Source of the DNA: Brevundimonas sp. UBA2388
GTDB lineage: Bacteria; Pseudomonadota; Alphaproteobacteria; Caulobacterales; Caulobacteraceae
Assembly (NCBI GenBank): GCA_002343425.1
Contig: DDSO01000092.1
Location: 8,402-53,416, forward strand
Direction of reading: 5' to 3'
DNA: 45,015 nt
Made by a program: the position numbers and the translations under genes. This document shows, piece by piece, positions 25,859-32,673 of the stretch (within the stretch, counting starts at the first letter, position 1; each line of letters begins with the position of its first letter). Below the pieces are notes generated by a model. The model was not told the DNA's origin. It was given only the letters and a program-made list of their open reading frames with translations, and did not search any database.

Positions 25859-26833
25859 ATGACCACGAACCGTCGCCTGAAATCCCTCTCCCGCACTGCA
25901 CTCGGCCTTGTGCTCGGCCTCGGCCTGGCGGGCGCTGTCGCCTTCCAGCCCGCCCAAGCCTTCGCCCAGACGGTGGAGGCTGCGCCGGCTCCGGTCGTCG
26001 AAGCCCGCGTCGTGCCCCAGGCCGAAGGCCAGGGCCCCGCCCTCTGGGTGGTCCGCGACGCCGATTCGACCCTCTATCTGTTCGGAACCGTCCACGTCCT
26101 GCGCCCGACCACGGCCTGGGGCTCGCCCCGCGTCGACGCGGCCTTCGACAGCGCCGACCAGATCTGGTTCGAAATCTCCAATCCGGACGATCAGGCCGCG
26201 ATCGTGCCCCTGATCCAGCAGTATGGCATCTCGCCGGACCGCCCGCTGTCCAGCCTGCTGACCGCCGAGGAGATGACCTCCCTGAACGCGCTCGCCGCCT
26301 CCGCCGGCATGCCGGCCGCCCAGGTCGACGTCTTCCGTCCGTGGTTCGCCGCCCTCGTCCTGTCGGTCGCGCCGTCCATCCGGGCTGGATACGATCCCCG
26401 GTCGGGCGTCGAAACCATCCTGAAGGCGCGCGCGGAAGCCGCGGGCAAGCCGATCAGCGGTCTGGAGACCATCGACAAACAGGTCGCGATTCTGGCCGGC
26501 ATGTCCGAGGCCGACCAGCTGGCCTTCCTGCGCACGCTGCTGGAATCGTACGAGGACGCCACGGTCGAGCTCGACCGGATGGTTGGCGCCTGGGCCACGG
26601 GCGACGTCGCCCTTCTGGAAGAGATCGCGGTCGATGAGATGCAGACCGAAGCGCCGGCGCTTTACGAAGCGCTCCTGGTGCGCCGGAACACCGACTGGGC
26701 GAACCAGATCCAGACCATGCTGGAAGGTTCGGGAACGGTCTTCATCGCCGTCGGCGCCGCCCACCTTGCCGGTGACGACAGCGTCCAGGAAATCCTCGAA
26801 GCCCGCGGCGTCAACGTCGAGGTCGCGCAGTGA
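25859..26833 (+). CDS. TraB/GumN (Tiki-like) family exported protein
   Basis: A 324-residue protein with a signal peptide (SRTALGLVLGLGLAGAVAF, cleavage after FAQ). The TraB/GumN fold is shown by LYLFGTVHVLRP (GxxH motif) near the start, DPRSGVETILKARA and SGLETIDKQ in the middle, and GAAHLAGDDSVQ near the end. These conserved Glu/His positions are proposed metal ligands in the Tiki-type metalloprotease relatives. CAAGGA precedes the ATG. It is coupled to two tiny membrane ORFs downstream. Confidence 0.9.
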   Translation: MTTNRRLKSLSRTALGLVLGLGLAGAVAFQPAQAFAQTVEAAPAPVVEARVVPQAEGQGPALWVVRDADSTLYLFGTVHVLRPTTAWGSPRVDAAFDSADQIWFEISNPDDQAAIVPLIQQYGISPDRPLSSLLTAEEMTSLNALAASAGMPAAQVDVFRPWFAALVLSVAPSIRAGYDPRSGVETILKARAEAAGKPISGLETIDKQVAILAGMSEADQLAFLRTLLESYEDATVELDRMVGAWATGDVALLEEIAVDEMQTEAPALYEALLVRRNTDWANQIQTMLEGSGTVFIAVGAAHLAGDDSVQEILEARGVNVEVAQ

Positions 26834-27045
26834 CGGATGGGTCGGGGCGACCGGCCGCACCGGCCAATCCACGCTGGGTCAAGATCACGGTAATCGGCCT
26901 GATCGCCCTCGTCTGGTTGGCAGCGGTCATCGCCATCGTCGGGGGCGAGTCGTGGGTTGAGGCAGGCTTTACGGCCCTGGTCGCAACCCTCTGCCTCTCC
27001 GCGGTAGATCTGGGCATTGACCTCAGTCGCCGGAGGAAGTCGTGA
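26830..27045 (+). CDS. Small membrane protein coupled to the TraB gene
   Basis: A 71-residue protein starting at GTG 26830 that overlaps the TraB stop (GTGA). It has one to two TM helices (VKITVIGLIALVWLAAVIAIV and WVEAGFTALVATLCLSAV) and a basic tail (LSRRRKS). Not recognised. The overlap on both sides argues that it is real. Confidence 0.65.
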   Translation: MTDGSGRPAAPANPRWVKITVIGLIALVWLAAVIAIVGGESWVEAGFTALVATLCLSAVDLGIDLSRRRKS

Positions 27046-27209
27046 AGCAGCTGAGCACCCTCGTCTTCGTCGCCGCCTTCCTCGGATGGGCCTGGCTGGA
27101 GTTCGTCGCGCGCGCACCGCAGGAGGGCGTCCAGGACATCCTGTTCTGGGTCGGGATGGCGGCGCTGCTGATCAACGGCCAGGACAACCGGCGTCGAACA
27201 GCGATCTGA
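27042..27209 (+). CDS. Very small membrane protein, last ORF of the TraB unit
   Basis: A 55-residue ORF starting at GTG 27042, overlapping the previous stop (GTGA) with a strong GGAGGA upstream. It encodes MKQLSTLVFVAAFLGWAWLE, a loop, and ILFWVGMAALLIN, followed by a basic end. Two TM segments are likely. The stop is four bases before the attachment-site repeat, so the coding sequence ends intact at the island border. Confidence 0.6.
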   Translation: MKQLSTLVFVAAFLGWAWLEFVARAPQEGVQDILFWVGMAALLINGQDNRRRTAI

Positions 27210-27213
27210 CGGC

Positions 27214-27259
27214 TGGAGCGGGCGGCGGGAATCGAACCCGCACGAAAAGCTTGGGAAGC
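27214..27259. repeat. attR: 46-bp copy of the 3' half of tRNA-Gly(CCC)
   Basis: Identical over 46 bp to 30314-30359, which is the tRNA from the 5' side of its anticodon loop to CCA. Identity stops exactly at CCA on one side and in the anticodon stem on the other. It marks the far end of the island. Confidence 0.9.
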
Positions 27260-27289
27260 CAAACGGAACCTAGGGTTTTCAATGCGCTG

Positions 27290-27359
27290 GCTCCCAACCG
27301 ACGCTGAAACAGCCCTAGTCGCTTCAATGGGTTAAAGCCATTTTCCCAACCGATGTTGG
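27290..27359 (+). promoter_or_regulatory. Candidate integrase arm sites, left end of the island
   Basis: CCCAACCG occurs at 27293-27300 and 27345-27352. The first lies in the 11-mer GCTCCCAACCG (27290-27300), which recurs inverted at 30252-30262 near the other end. The second is part of a palindrome CCAAC-CGAT-GTTGG (27346-27359). Confidence 0.45.
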
Positions 27360-27417
27360 TGTTGGCTGAGGGGATCGTCGGCTCTCGGACGTCCGATCAG
27401 CTACGCGGAAAGGCTTC

Positions 27418-28341
27418 TTAGAAGACCCACTGGACGCGCAGCGATTCCATATGGAGGCTGTTCGCCTTTACCTCGTAGACGCTGTGAGTGGGAGTAGTTG
27501 ACCGGCTTAGAGCCACTTCTTCAACGACGTTCTCGCGAATTAGGAAACCGCGGACGTTCCCATCAGGTGGTTCATGACCTTGCTGGAACAGCACGCGGAT
27601 CACCGTGCGAGAGATCGGATATTTCGTCGTGCTGACGGAATAGACGCCTTCTGGACCGGAGAATTCGTTCTCATATTTCGACTCGCCTGTCCGCGTGACG
27701 ACGATGCCGTCGAAGAGATGCGCTGTGTGGAGCATGCAGACCAGCCAGTTTGGCAGGAACGTCGCGACCAGGCTTGTGGGCAGCTCTTTCAGAAAAACCT
27801 CGATCACTTCGAGGTTCGACTCGCTCCCCCGGATCAAAAGCTCCTTCGTGATGGTCTGGTTCGCGACCATTGAGGTCTGCTTCATTGTGGGCCGCAGGAT
27901 CCGACCGCCCTTGGCATCGGTTGCAGCCCCAAATCGATAAGCGGTGATTCCGCGGCGGTTGGCGTGAAAGGTTTGACGTCGCCTGATGGTAGCCTGCGTG
28001 CGCGCGGCGTCGTGCATCTCTACTTCCATGACGGTCTCGAGGACCGAGATGCCGACCCGGGAGTTCTGCAGATAGTCCGCAATGCCGCGTGACCAGTGGA
28101 TGATGAACAGGCCAATGACCGCTGTGCTGAGTAAGAAGGCCCAGCCCAACAGCGGTTCGCCGTAGATGGCATTGTTTGGCTTGATTAGCTCCGCGAGGAT
28201 GTCGGCGCCTCCCGGTGAAGGGGTGCGCGCCCGGTAAAAGGCGATCGGGGGCCAGAGAAATTGCCACCAGCCAATGACCGTAGCTATGACGGCCGCCAAC
28301 CAGAACGCCCAGCGGGCGAGCGACCCCGTACTCTTCCTCAT
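27418..28341 (-). CDS. Island two-TM membrane protein of unknown function
   Basis: A 307-residue protein with two N-terminal TM helices (WAFWLAAVIATVIGWWQFLW and LLGWAFLLSTAVIGLFIIHW) and a soluble C-terminal domain of about 200 residues that looks rich in beta strands. I do not recognise the domain. The start at 28341 has GGGAG upstream; a TTG 22 codons earlier lies inside a terminator hairpin and is rejected. In transcription order it is preceded by an EcfG-type promoter, a 7-codon ORF and a terminator. The 2TM-plus-beta-domain layout recalls membrane effectors of some defence systems, but that is a resemblance only. Confidence 0.75.
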   Translation of the reverse strand: MRKSTGSLARWAFWLAAVIATVIGWWQFLWPPIAFYRARTPSPGGADILAELIKPNNAIYGEPLLGWAFLLSTAVIGLFIIHWSRGIADYLQNSRVGISVLETVMEVEMHDAARTQATIRRRQTFHANRRGITAYRFGAATDAKGGRILRPTMKQTSMVANQTITKELLIRGSESNLEVIEVFLKELPTSLVATFLPNWLVCMLHTAHLFDGIVVTRTGESKYENEFSGPEGVYSVSTTKYPISRTVIRVLFQQGHEPPDGNVRGFLIRENVVEEVALSRSTTPTHSVYEVKANSLHMESLRVQWVF

Positions 28342-28396
28342 CCTCAGCTCCCACCCGGCCGGACCGAATCCGACAGACCGTTGTAGCGAAATGCAA

Positions 28397-28425
28397 AAGG
28401 GCCGCAACCAGTGGTCGCGGCCCTT
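28397..28425 (-). terminator. Intrinsic terminator between leader ORF and the membrane gene
   Basis: A 9-bp stem AAGGGCCGC/GCGGCCCTT (28397-28405 with 28417-28425) extended inward by further pairs, followed on the minus strand by TTTTGCATTTC. It lies 24 bases after the leader stop and 56 bases before the membrane protein start. Confidence 0.75.
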
Positions 28426-28448
28426 CCAAATCTCGCTGGGGCAAGTCG

Positions 28449-28472
28449 TTAGATGGTTTCGGTAGCTCGCAT
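28449..28472 (-). CDS. Seven-residue leader ORF (MRATETI)
   Basis: A 7-codon ORF with an ideal AAGGAG (28480-28485) seven bases before its ATG. It is followed by a terminator hairpin and preceded by an EcfG-type promoter. It could be an attenuation leader (three of the last four codons are Thr, Glu, Thr and Ile, a weak hint) or part of a short regulatory RNA. Too short to judge by coding statistics. Confidence 0.45.
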   Translation of the reverse strand: MRATETI

Positions 28473-28526
28473 AGTTATTCTCCTTGGAGGTCGAAACACG
28501 ACAGCGTCCGACTTTGGTCCCACTTT

Positions 28527-28551
28527 AACGTCGCGCCTGTGTGACAGTTCC
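28527..28551 (-). promoter_or_regulatory. EcfG-type general stress promoter
   Basis: On the minus strand GGAAC (28551-28547), a 16-bp spacer and CGTT (28530-28527) match the alphaproteobacterial general stress sigma factor consensus GGAAC-N16/17-CGTT. Transcription would run into the leader ORF, the terminator and, on read-through, the membrane protein. Confidence 0.65.
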
Positions 28552-28560
28552 TGAGATCAG

Positions 28561-28876
28561 AAACAACCCACTTACACCGCTTACGCTCCGCCGATTAACC
28601 TAGGATGAACTCCTTGGGTGGCGACGGCAACCAAAGATTGGATGCTGCGGCCGTCAGGGTCAAGATAGGTGAGCATTACCTTTTCGCAACGGCGAAGGCT
28701 CCATTGAGGCCGGTCGCAGTGCGTTCCGCCCGGTGCCAACGCGCACATCTAATGTTATGCGAAACCGGCCGGCTCCCTCGCGCGAGGCCTGAGACGGTGA
28801 CGTCAAGACTCCATCGCTTGCGTTACGGTGACGCTGACCCGATCTTGCCCTGACCCCACACCCGACAGAGCGCGAG
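28561..28876. other. 316-bp divergent spacer inside the island
   Basis: It separates the stress promoter from the protease gene. ORFs here (plus strand 28605-28853, minus strand 28660-28944) have no Shine-Dalgarno, mixed codon use and no recognisable protein, so no gene is called. No clear sigma-70 promoter for the protease was found. Confidence 0.5.
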
Positions 28877-29740
28877 ATGGAATCCCCACCCCTCAACCCC
28901 GACACCCAAGGCTTGGCAGCCCTGCCATTCTGCGTTGCTCGCATAACCGCGGGCGTCGCCGGGGCCCCGACCGCGATCGCCTACGGCACGGGGTTTCTCT
29001 ACCGATTCTCCCTGCCGGGCGGGGATCTGATCTGCCTCGTTTCAAACAAGCATGTCCTTGAGGGCCGGCCCTGGATTGAAGTCGGATTTGCACAGCAAAC
29101 CGCTGATGGCCGTCGCGCCTTCGGCCCCTCGACCAACATAAGAGTACCAGCAGGGGCCTTGCCGGTGATTGGACATCCGGACCCCGACGTTGATCTGGCG
29201 ATCATGCCGATCGTCCCACTCGTGAATGAGATGAAGGCAAAGGGATTCGACGCCTTCGTGTTGTCCCTCGACAATAGCGTCTGCATCACACCCGACCGGG
29301 CAGAGGCGCTGACCGCCGCCACCGACGTCATCATGGTCGGCTTTCCCAACGGTCTTATGGACGAGGCCAACAACCTGCCGGTCGTGCGTCGCGGATCGCT
29401 GGCGACTCCCTATCGGGCGAACTATGCCGGTAGCCGCGACTTCGTGATCGACATCGCCGCCTTCGGAGGTTCGTCAGGGTCTCCGGTCTTCGCCTTTTTC
29501 AACGGGATGGAGCCAACACCGGATGGCATGACCATGGGGGGGCAATCGTTCTACCTGATCGGCGTGCTGCACTCCGGGCCGGTACTCAACGCCGAGGGCC
29601 GCATCGAGCAGAGGCCCGTACCGACCCAAACGGTGATCGTCACTCAGCAGATGATCCATCTCGGCTACTGCGCCAAGATTGACCTGCTTCAGGACTTCTT
29701 GCCTTACCTTGAAAGGGTCGCGGGTCCGCCACCGGCCTAG
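28877..29740 (+). CDS. Trypsin-like serine protease (island cargo)
   Basis: A 287-residue protein with a complete chymotrypsin-fold triad: H59 in LVSNKHVLEG, D106 in DPDVDLAIMPI, and S200 in FGGSSGSPVF (GSSGSP matching G-[DN]-S-G-S-P). There is no signal peptide and no PDZ domain, so it is likely cytoplasmic, unlike DegP-type proteases. Stand-alone intracellular trypsin-like domains occur as effectors in several prokaryotic conflict systems; here it has no fused sensor. The ATG at 28877 lacks a good Shine-Dalgarno. Its TAG overlaps the stop of the convergent XRE gene in a shared CTAG. Confidence 0.85.
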   Translation: MESPPLNPDTQGLAALPFCVARITAGVAGAPTAIAYGTGFLYRFSLPGGDLICLVSNKHVLEGRPWIEVGFAQQTADGRRAFGPSTNIRVPAGALPVIGHPDPDVDLAIMPIVPLVNEMKAKGFDAFVLSLDNSVCITPDRAEALTAATDVIMVGFPNGLMDEANNLPVVRRGSLATPYRANYAGSRDFVIDIAAFGGSSGSPVFAFFNGMEPTPDGMTMGGQSFYLIGVLHSGPVLNAEGRIEQRPVPTQTVIVTQQMIHLGYCAKIDLLQDFLPYLERVAGPPPA

Positions 29741-29946
29741 CTATGCCGCACGAGGTCTGAGATGTTCGCGTCCAAGGCAGCCGCTAATCTCGCCATGACA
29801 AGCAGGCTCGGATTACGTTTGCCGCGCTCGATGCCGCCCACATAGGTGAGATCCAGGCCAGCCTCGAAGGCAAGTTGCTCTTGGGTCAGGCCCTTGGCCT
29901 GACGCAACTGCCGCACGTTCCGCCCCACGATCGCCTGCCAGTCCAT
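29737..29946 (-). CDS. Controller (C)-protein-like XRE regulator
   Basis: A 69-residue helix-turn-helix protein (HTH about residues 20-41; GLTQEQLAFEAGLDLTYVGG followed by IERGKRNPSL). The TYVGGIERGKRNPS pattern is shared with small controller proteins of restriction-modification systems and with related mobile-element regulators. No methylase or nuclease is present. No Shine-Dalgarno precedes the ATG, so the mRNA may be nearly leaderless, as for some C proteins. A C-box-like repeat lies 27 bp upstream, between this gene and the divergent 63-residue gene. Confidence 0.85.
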   Translation of the reverse strand: MDWQAIVGRNVRQLRQAKGLTQEQLAFEAGLDLTYVGGIERGKRNPSLLVMARLAAALDANISDLVRHS

Positions 29947-29972
29947 CCAACGGATAGGCTGCGGTCGGGCAT

Positions 29973-29998
29973 ATAGTCTCTAGGGATGATAGTCCCTA
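29973..29998. promoter_or_regulatory. C-box-like operator between the XRE gene and the small ORF
   Basis: Two direct copies of ATAGTCYCTA (29973-29982 and 29989-29998) spaced 16 bp apart, with an inverted pair TAGGGA/TCCCTA (29981-29986 and 29993-29998). The ATAGTC core resembles the operators of C proteins. It is well placed to control both divergent genes. Confidence 0.6.
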
Positions 29999-30027
29999 TT
30001 CCGGCGGGGCGCTCGAGGTCCCTGCCG

Positions 30028-30219
30028 ATGTCTGATCCCGATAATCGTGGTCTCAAAGCCTTGGGTGCCGTGCTTGAGCTCTTGTCCGCCGAGGGCCGCA
30101 GCGTCCTAGCAATCACCCTTCATCCCGATGGCAGAATCGAAATCGCGCTCGGGCCAGCGACCGAACCGAACGCCTTGGATCGATGGCGCCGGGAGCGGAA
30201 AAGCTATCCGGGATCGTGA
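30028..30219 (+). CDS. Small island protein of unknown function
   Basis: A 63-residue protein (MSDPDNRGLKALG..., ending ALDRWRRERKSYPGS) with one beta hairpin-like segment (LAITLHPDGRIEIAL). Similar short proteins ending in a Trp/Arg motif are seen beside integrases in alphaproteobacterial elements; I cannot assign a function. The start at 30028 has GAGG upstream; an earlier ATG at 29986 lies inside the operator. The gene sits 94 bp from the tRNA, where an integrase would be expected. Confidence 0.6.
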   Translation: MSDPDNRGLKALGAVLELLSAEGRSVLAITLHPDGRIEIALGPATEPNALDRWRRERKSYPGS

Positions 30220-30251
30220 GAAATCAGAGGCTTACGCGCCGACCGCAAGGG

Positions 30252-30262
30252 CGGTTGGGAGC
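30252..30262 (-). promoter_or_regulatory. Candidate integrase arm site, right end of the island
   Basis: CGGTTGGGAGC, the exact inverted copy of GCTCCCAACCG at 27290-27300. The two lie 31 bp inside the left repeat and 52 bp from the tRNA 3' end respectively. Confidence 0.4.
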
Positions 30263-30313
30263 GGCGATCTTCTCGGAGATGATGCCTAATGCCTTGATCT
30301 CGCTAGAGAATAT

Positions 30314-30387
30314 TGGAGCGGGCGGCGGGAATCGAACCCGCACGAAAAGCTTGGGAAGCTTTCAGGCTACCACTACATCACGCCCGC
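30314..30387 (-). tRNA. tRNA-Gly (anticodon CCC)
   Basis: A 74-nt cloverleaf on the minus strand. The acceptor arm GCGGGCG pairs with CGCCCGC and CCA is encoded. The anticodon stem AAAGC/GCTTT holds the loop TTCCCAA, so the anticodon is CCC, reading GGG. The T arm GCGGGTTCGATTCCCGC is standard. Its 3' half is the attachment site of the island. Confidence 0.96.
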
Positions 30388-30425
30388 AGAGCCGGACGCA
30401 GCCTTAGGCGGAACCCCGCGGCGCA

Positions 30426-32099
30426 TCAAGGCGCGATGCGTACAGGGGCTTCGGCGCGATGGACCACCACGCCGTCCACCACCGTGAGGACCGCCCGGCC
30501 GTTGAGAATGTCGGCCACAGGCGCCGTCATCAGATCGACCGAGAAGGCGGTGAAGTCGGCGCGCTTGCCGACCTCAATGGTTCCAAGCTCGTCCTCGCGG
30601 AAGCTGGCCAGGGCCGGCCAGAGGGTGAACATCTTCAGGGCCGTGGCGCGGTCAACGGCCTCGCCCGGCCGCCAGTCGGGGCCCTGGAACCCCTCCAGAT
30701 CCGCGCGGGCGACGGCGGCGTAGAATTCGATCAGCGGGTCGCCCCGCTCGACCGGGGCGTCCGAGCCGCCGACCACGATGACGCCGAGATCGACCAGACT
30801 GTGCCAGGCATAGGCGCCGTCCAGCCGGGCGTCGCCGAGCCGGGCCGGGGCGAAATGCAGGTCGCCGATGGCGTGGCTGGGCTGCATCGAGGCGATGATC
30901 GGCAGGTGTTCGAACCAGTGGTAGTCGGACGGCCTCAGGATCTGGGCGTGCTCGATGCGCCAGCGCACATCCGCGCCGTTGGGGCGTTCGGCGGCGGGCA
31001 CGGCGTTGAGCGCCTGCTGGTACCATTCCGCCACCGAGGCGTTGCCGCGATCGCCGATGGCGTGGGTGGCGACCTGGATGCCGCCGCGCAGGGCGGCTTC
31101 ATACAAGGGAATGATTTGATCGCCCGTGATCTGCATCAGGCCGGTTGTGTCCGGCCGGTCGGCATAGGGTTCGAACAGGGCGGCGCCGCGCGAGCCGAGT
31201 GCTCCGTCGGCATAGTATTTGATCGCCCGGGTGATGATCCGGCCGTCGGCGACGCTGCGGGGCCCGCCTGCGATCAGGGCGGCAGCGCCGTCGGGCGTGA
31301 CACTGTTGTAGATGCGGAGCGGCGCCTCCCCCGCCTCGGCCATGGCCTCCAGCAAGGGGATGTCCCGCCAGGGCGCACTCATGAAATGCACGCCGGTCCA
31401 GCCATAGGCGGCCTCGACGCGGAAGCCGGCGCGATAGGCCTCGCGCAGGGCTTCCGGATCGGCCTGGGGCGTCAGGCCGGCGACCAGTTGTTCGGCCGCG
31501 TCGACGAGCAGGCCGGTCGGCCGGCCATCAGCGCCCTTCAGAATCTCCCCGCCGGCCGGCGCCGCGGTCGAGGCGTCGACACCGGCCGCCGCCAGGGCGG
31601 CGGAGGAGGCGACCACGGCGTGGCCATCCGAGCGGCTCAACAGCACCACCCGTCCGGGGGCGGCGGCGTCGAGGTCGGCGGCCGTCAGGAAGCGCGCCTC
31701 GGGCCAGTGGGTCTCGATCCAGCCGCGACCGACGATGGGGCCCTCGGGATTCGCTTCGGCCCAGGCGGTCAGCCGCGCCATCGCCTCGGCGACCGAGGCC
31801 GAACCCTCGAGGTTCAGCGTCAGCTCGCGCCAGCCGATGCCGTCGAGGTGGGCGTGGCCGTCGGTGAAACCGGGGAAGAGGGCGGCGCCCTTGAGGTCGA
31901 TGTATTCGTCCGGCGGGGTCCGTTCGAGCCGCATCGGCCCCACATAGGCGATGCGGCCATCCACCAAGGTCACCTGCTGAGCGGGCGGGGCGCCGTCGAC
32001 GCCCGTGTAGATCGGGCCGCCGTGGATGATCAGGTTCTGGGCCTGGGCCGTCGAGGCGACGCCAGCCAGCAGCAGGGCGAGGACGAGGGGACGGATCAT
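30426..32099 (-). CDS. Exported amidohydrolase (YtcJ-like)
   Basis: A 557-residue metal-dependent hydrolase of the amidohydrolase superfamily. A signal peptide (MIRPLVLALLLAGVASTAQA) is followed by the composite beta domain, the HxH metal motif in FTDGHAHLDG, then further ligands in THAIGDRGN and RIEHAQIL and the late Asp in GGSDAPVERGDP. YtcJ-type relatives act on N-substituted amides or formamides; the actual substrate is unknown. GGGAG precedes the ATG. Only 38 bp separate its end from the tRNA gene. Confidence 0.88.
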   Translation of the reverse strand: MIRPLVLALLLAGVASTAQAQNLIIHGGPIYTGVDGAPPAQQVTLVDGRIAYVGPMRLERTPPDEYIDLKGAALFPGFTDGHAHLDGIGWRELTLNLEGSASVAEAMARLTAWAEANPEGPIVGRGWIETHWPEARFLTAADLDAAAPGRVVLLSRSDGHAVVASSAALAAAGVDASTAAPAGGEILKGADGRPTGLLVDAAEQLVAGLTPQADPEALREAYRAGFRVEAAYGWTGVHFMSAPWRDIPLLEAMAEAGEAPLRIYNSVTPDGAAALIAGGPRSVADGRIITRAIKYYADGALGSRGAALFEPYADRPDTTGLMQITGDQIIPLYEAALRGGIQVATHAIGDRGNASVAEWYQQALNAVPAAERPNGADVRWRIEHAQILRPSDYHWFEHLPIIASMQPSHAIGDLHFAPARLGDARLDGAYAWHSLVDLGVIVVGGSDAPVERGDPLIEFYAAVARADLEGFQGPDWRPGEAVDRATALKMFTLWPALASFREDELGTIEVGKRADFTAFSVDLMTAPVADILNGRAVLTVVDGVVVHRAEAPVRIAP

Positions 32100-32172
32100 G
32101 CGGCGACTCCCGGTTTCAGAAGCGACGGGTGGAGCCGAAAGCCGCCGGCGTCAAGCGATCCGGAATCGGGCT

Positions 32173-32523
32173 TCAATCGATCCGGAGTAGTCGCAGTTCC
32201 AGTTCCGCGACCTGACGCTTCAGCCGGTTGATATGCATCACCGGCCAGAACGAGAATTTGATGGTGAAGGACATCAGGATCAGCCCGAGCGCGGGCAGGC
32301 CCCATCGCATGGCCTCAAGGGGAGTCGTTGCTCCGGAAAAGCGCCAGGCGCACCAGACGCCTGCAATGAACAGGCCGATTTCGGCCGTCATCATTCCCAG
32401 GCTGGCCCAGGCTGTTCCGCCCCGGAAGAGGTCGGCTGCCAATTCGAAAAACCCCGACGGACGGGTGATGCGGTCGAGTGCCTCGATCTCGCGGGCATTG
32501 AGTTCGCGCAGGGTGTTGGGCAT
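32173..32523 (-). CDS. Small two-TM membrane protein (DUF6768-like)
   Basis: A 116-residue protein with two TM helices (GMMTAEIGLFIAGVWCAW and MRWGLPALGLILMSFTIKF) and a short C-terminal helix (NRLKRQVAELELRLLRID). The order LRWG...IKF.FWP...N...R.V..LELRL resembles DUF6768 proteins, an identification of low certainty. GGGGAGA precedes the ATG at 32523. It may share an operon with the downstream amidohydrolase (73-bp gap). Confidence 0.65.
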   Translation of the reverse strand: MPNTLRELNAREIEALDRITRPSGFFELAADLFRGGTAWASLGMMTAEIGLFIAGVWCAWRFSGATTPLEAMRWGLPALGLILMSFTIKFSFWPVMHINRLKRQVAELELRLLRID

Positions 32524-32673
32524 GCGTTGGTCTCCCCGAAAAGGTTCGTGAGAGAGGTGCGCGGGCAGCGCCGAACGGTTCAATGCCGGCCCGGTTTTTC
32601 ACCGAAGGATCTTTGAGTCCCTTGACCGTCACTCCGGATCGACTCCGGGGCGACGGTGTTCTGTGGGCTGCAC

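Larger units (their letters stand above)
27214..30313. mobile_element. 3.1-kb integrase-less island at tRNA-Gly(CCC)
   Basis: The DNA between the two 46-bp repeats is exactly 3,100 bp per repeat unit. It differs in composition from the surroundings (34/60 G+C counted at 27541-27600 against 45/60 at 18481-18540). It carries a two-TM protein, a trypsin-like protease, an XRE regulator and a 63-residue protein, but no recombinase. Integration at the 3' half of a tRNA is the usual mode of tyrosine-recombinase elements. It could be a remnant whose integrase was lost, or a satellite moved in trans. Confidence 0.85.

Noticed and set aside
27418..28407. TTG start at 28407 for the island membrane protein
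   Set aside because: It lies inside the terminator hairpin; ATG 28341 has a better ribosome site and directly precedes the TM segment.
28605..28944. ORFs in the island spacer (plus 28605-28853, minus 28660-28944)
   Set aside because: No ribosome site, no protein-like composition and overlap with the protease start.
27418..30219. The island as a restriction-modification or known toxin-antitoxin system
   Set aside because: There is a C-protein-like regulator but no methylase, nuclease or recognised toxin motif.
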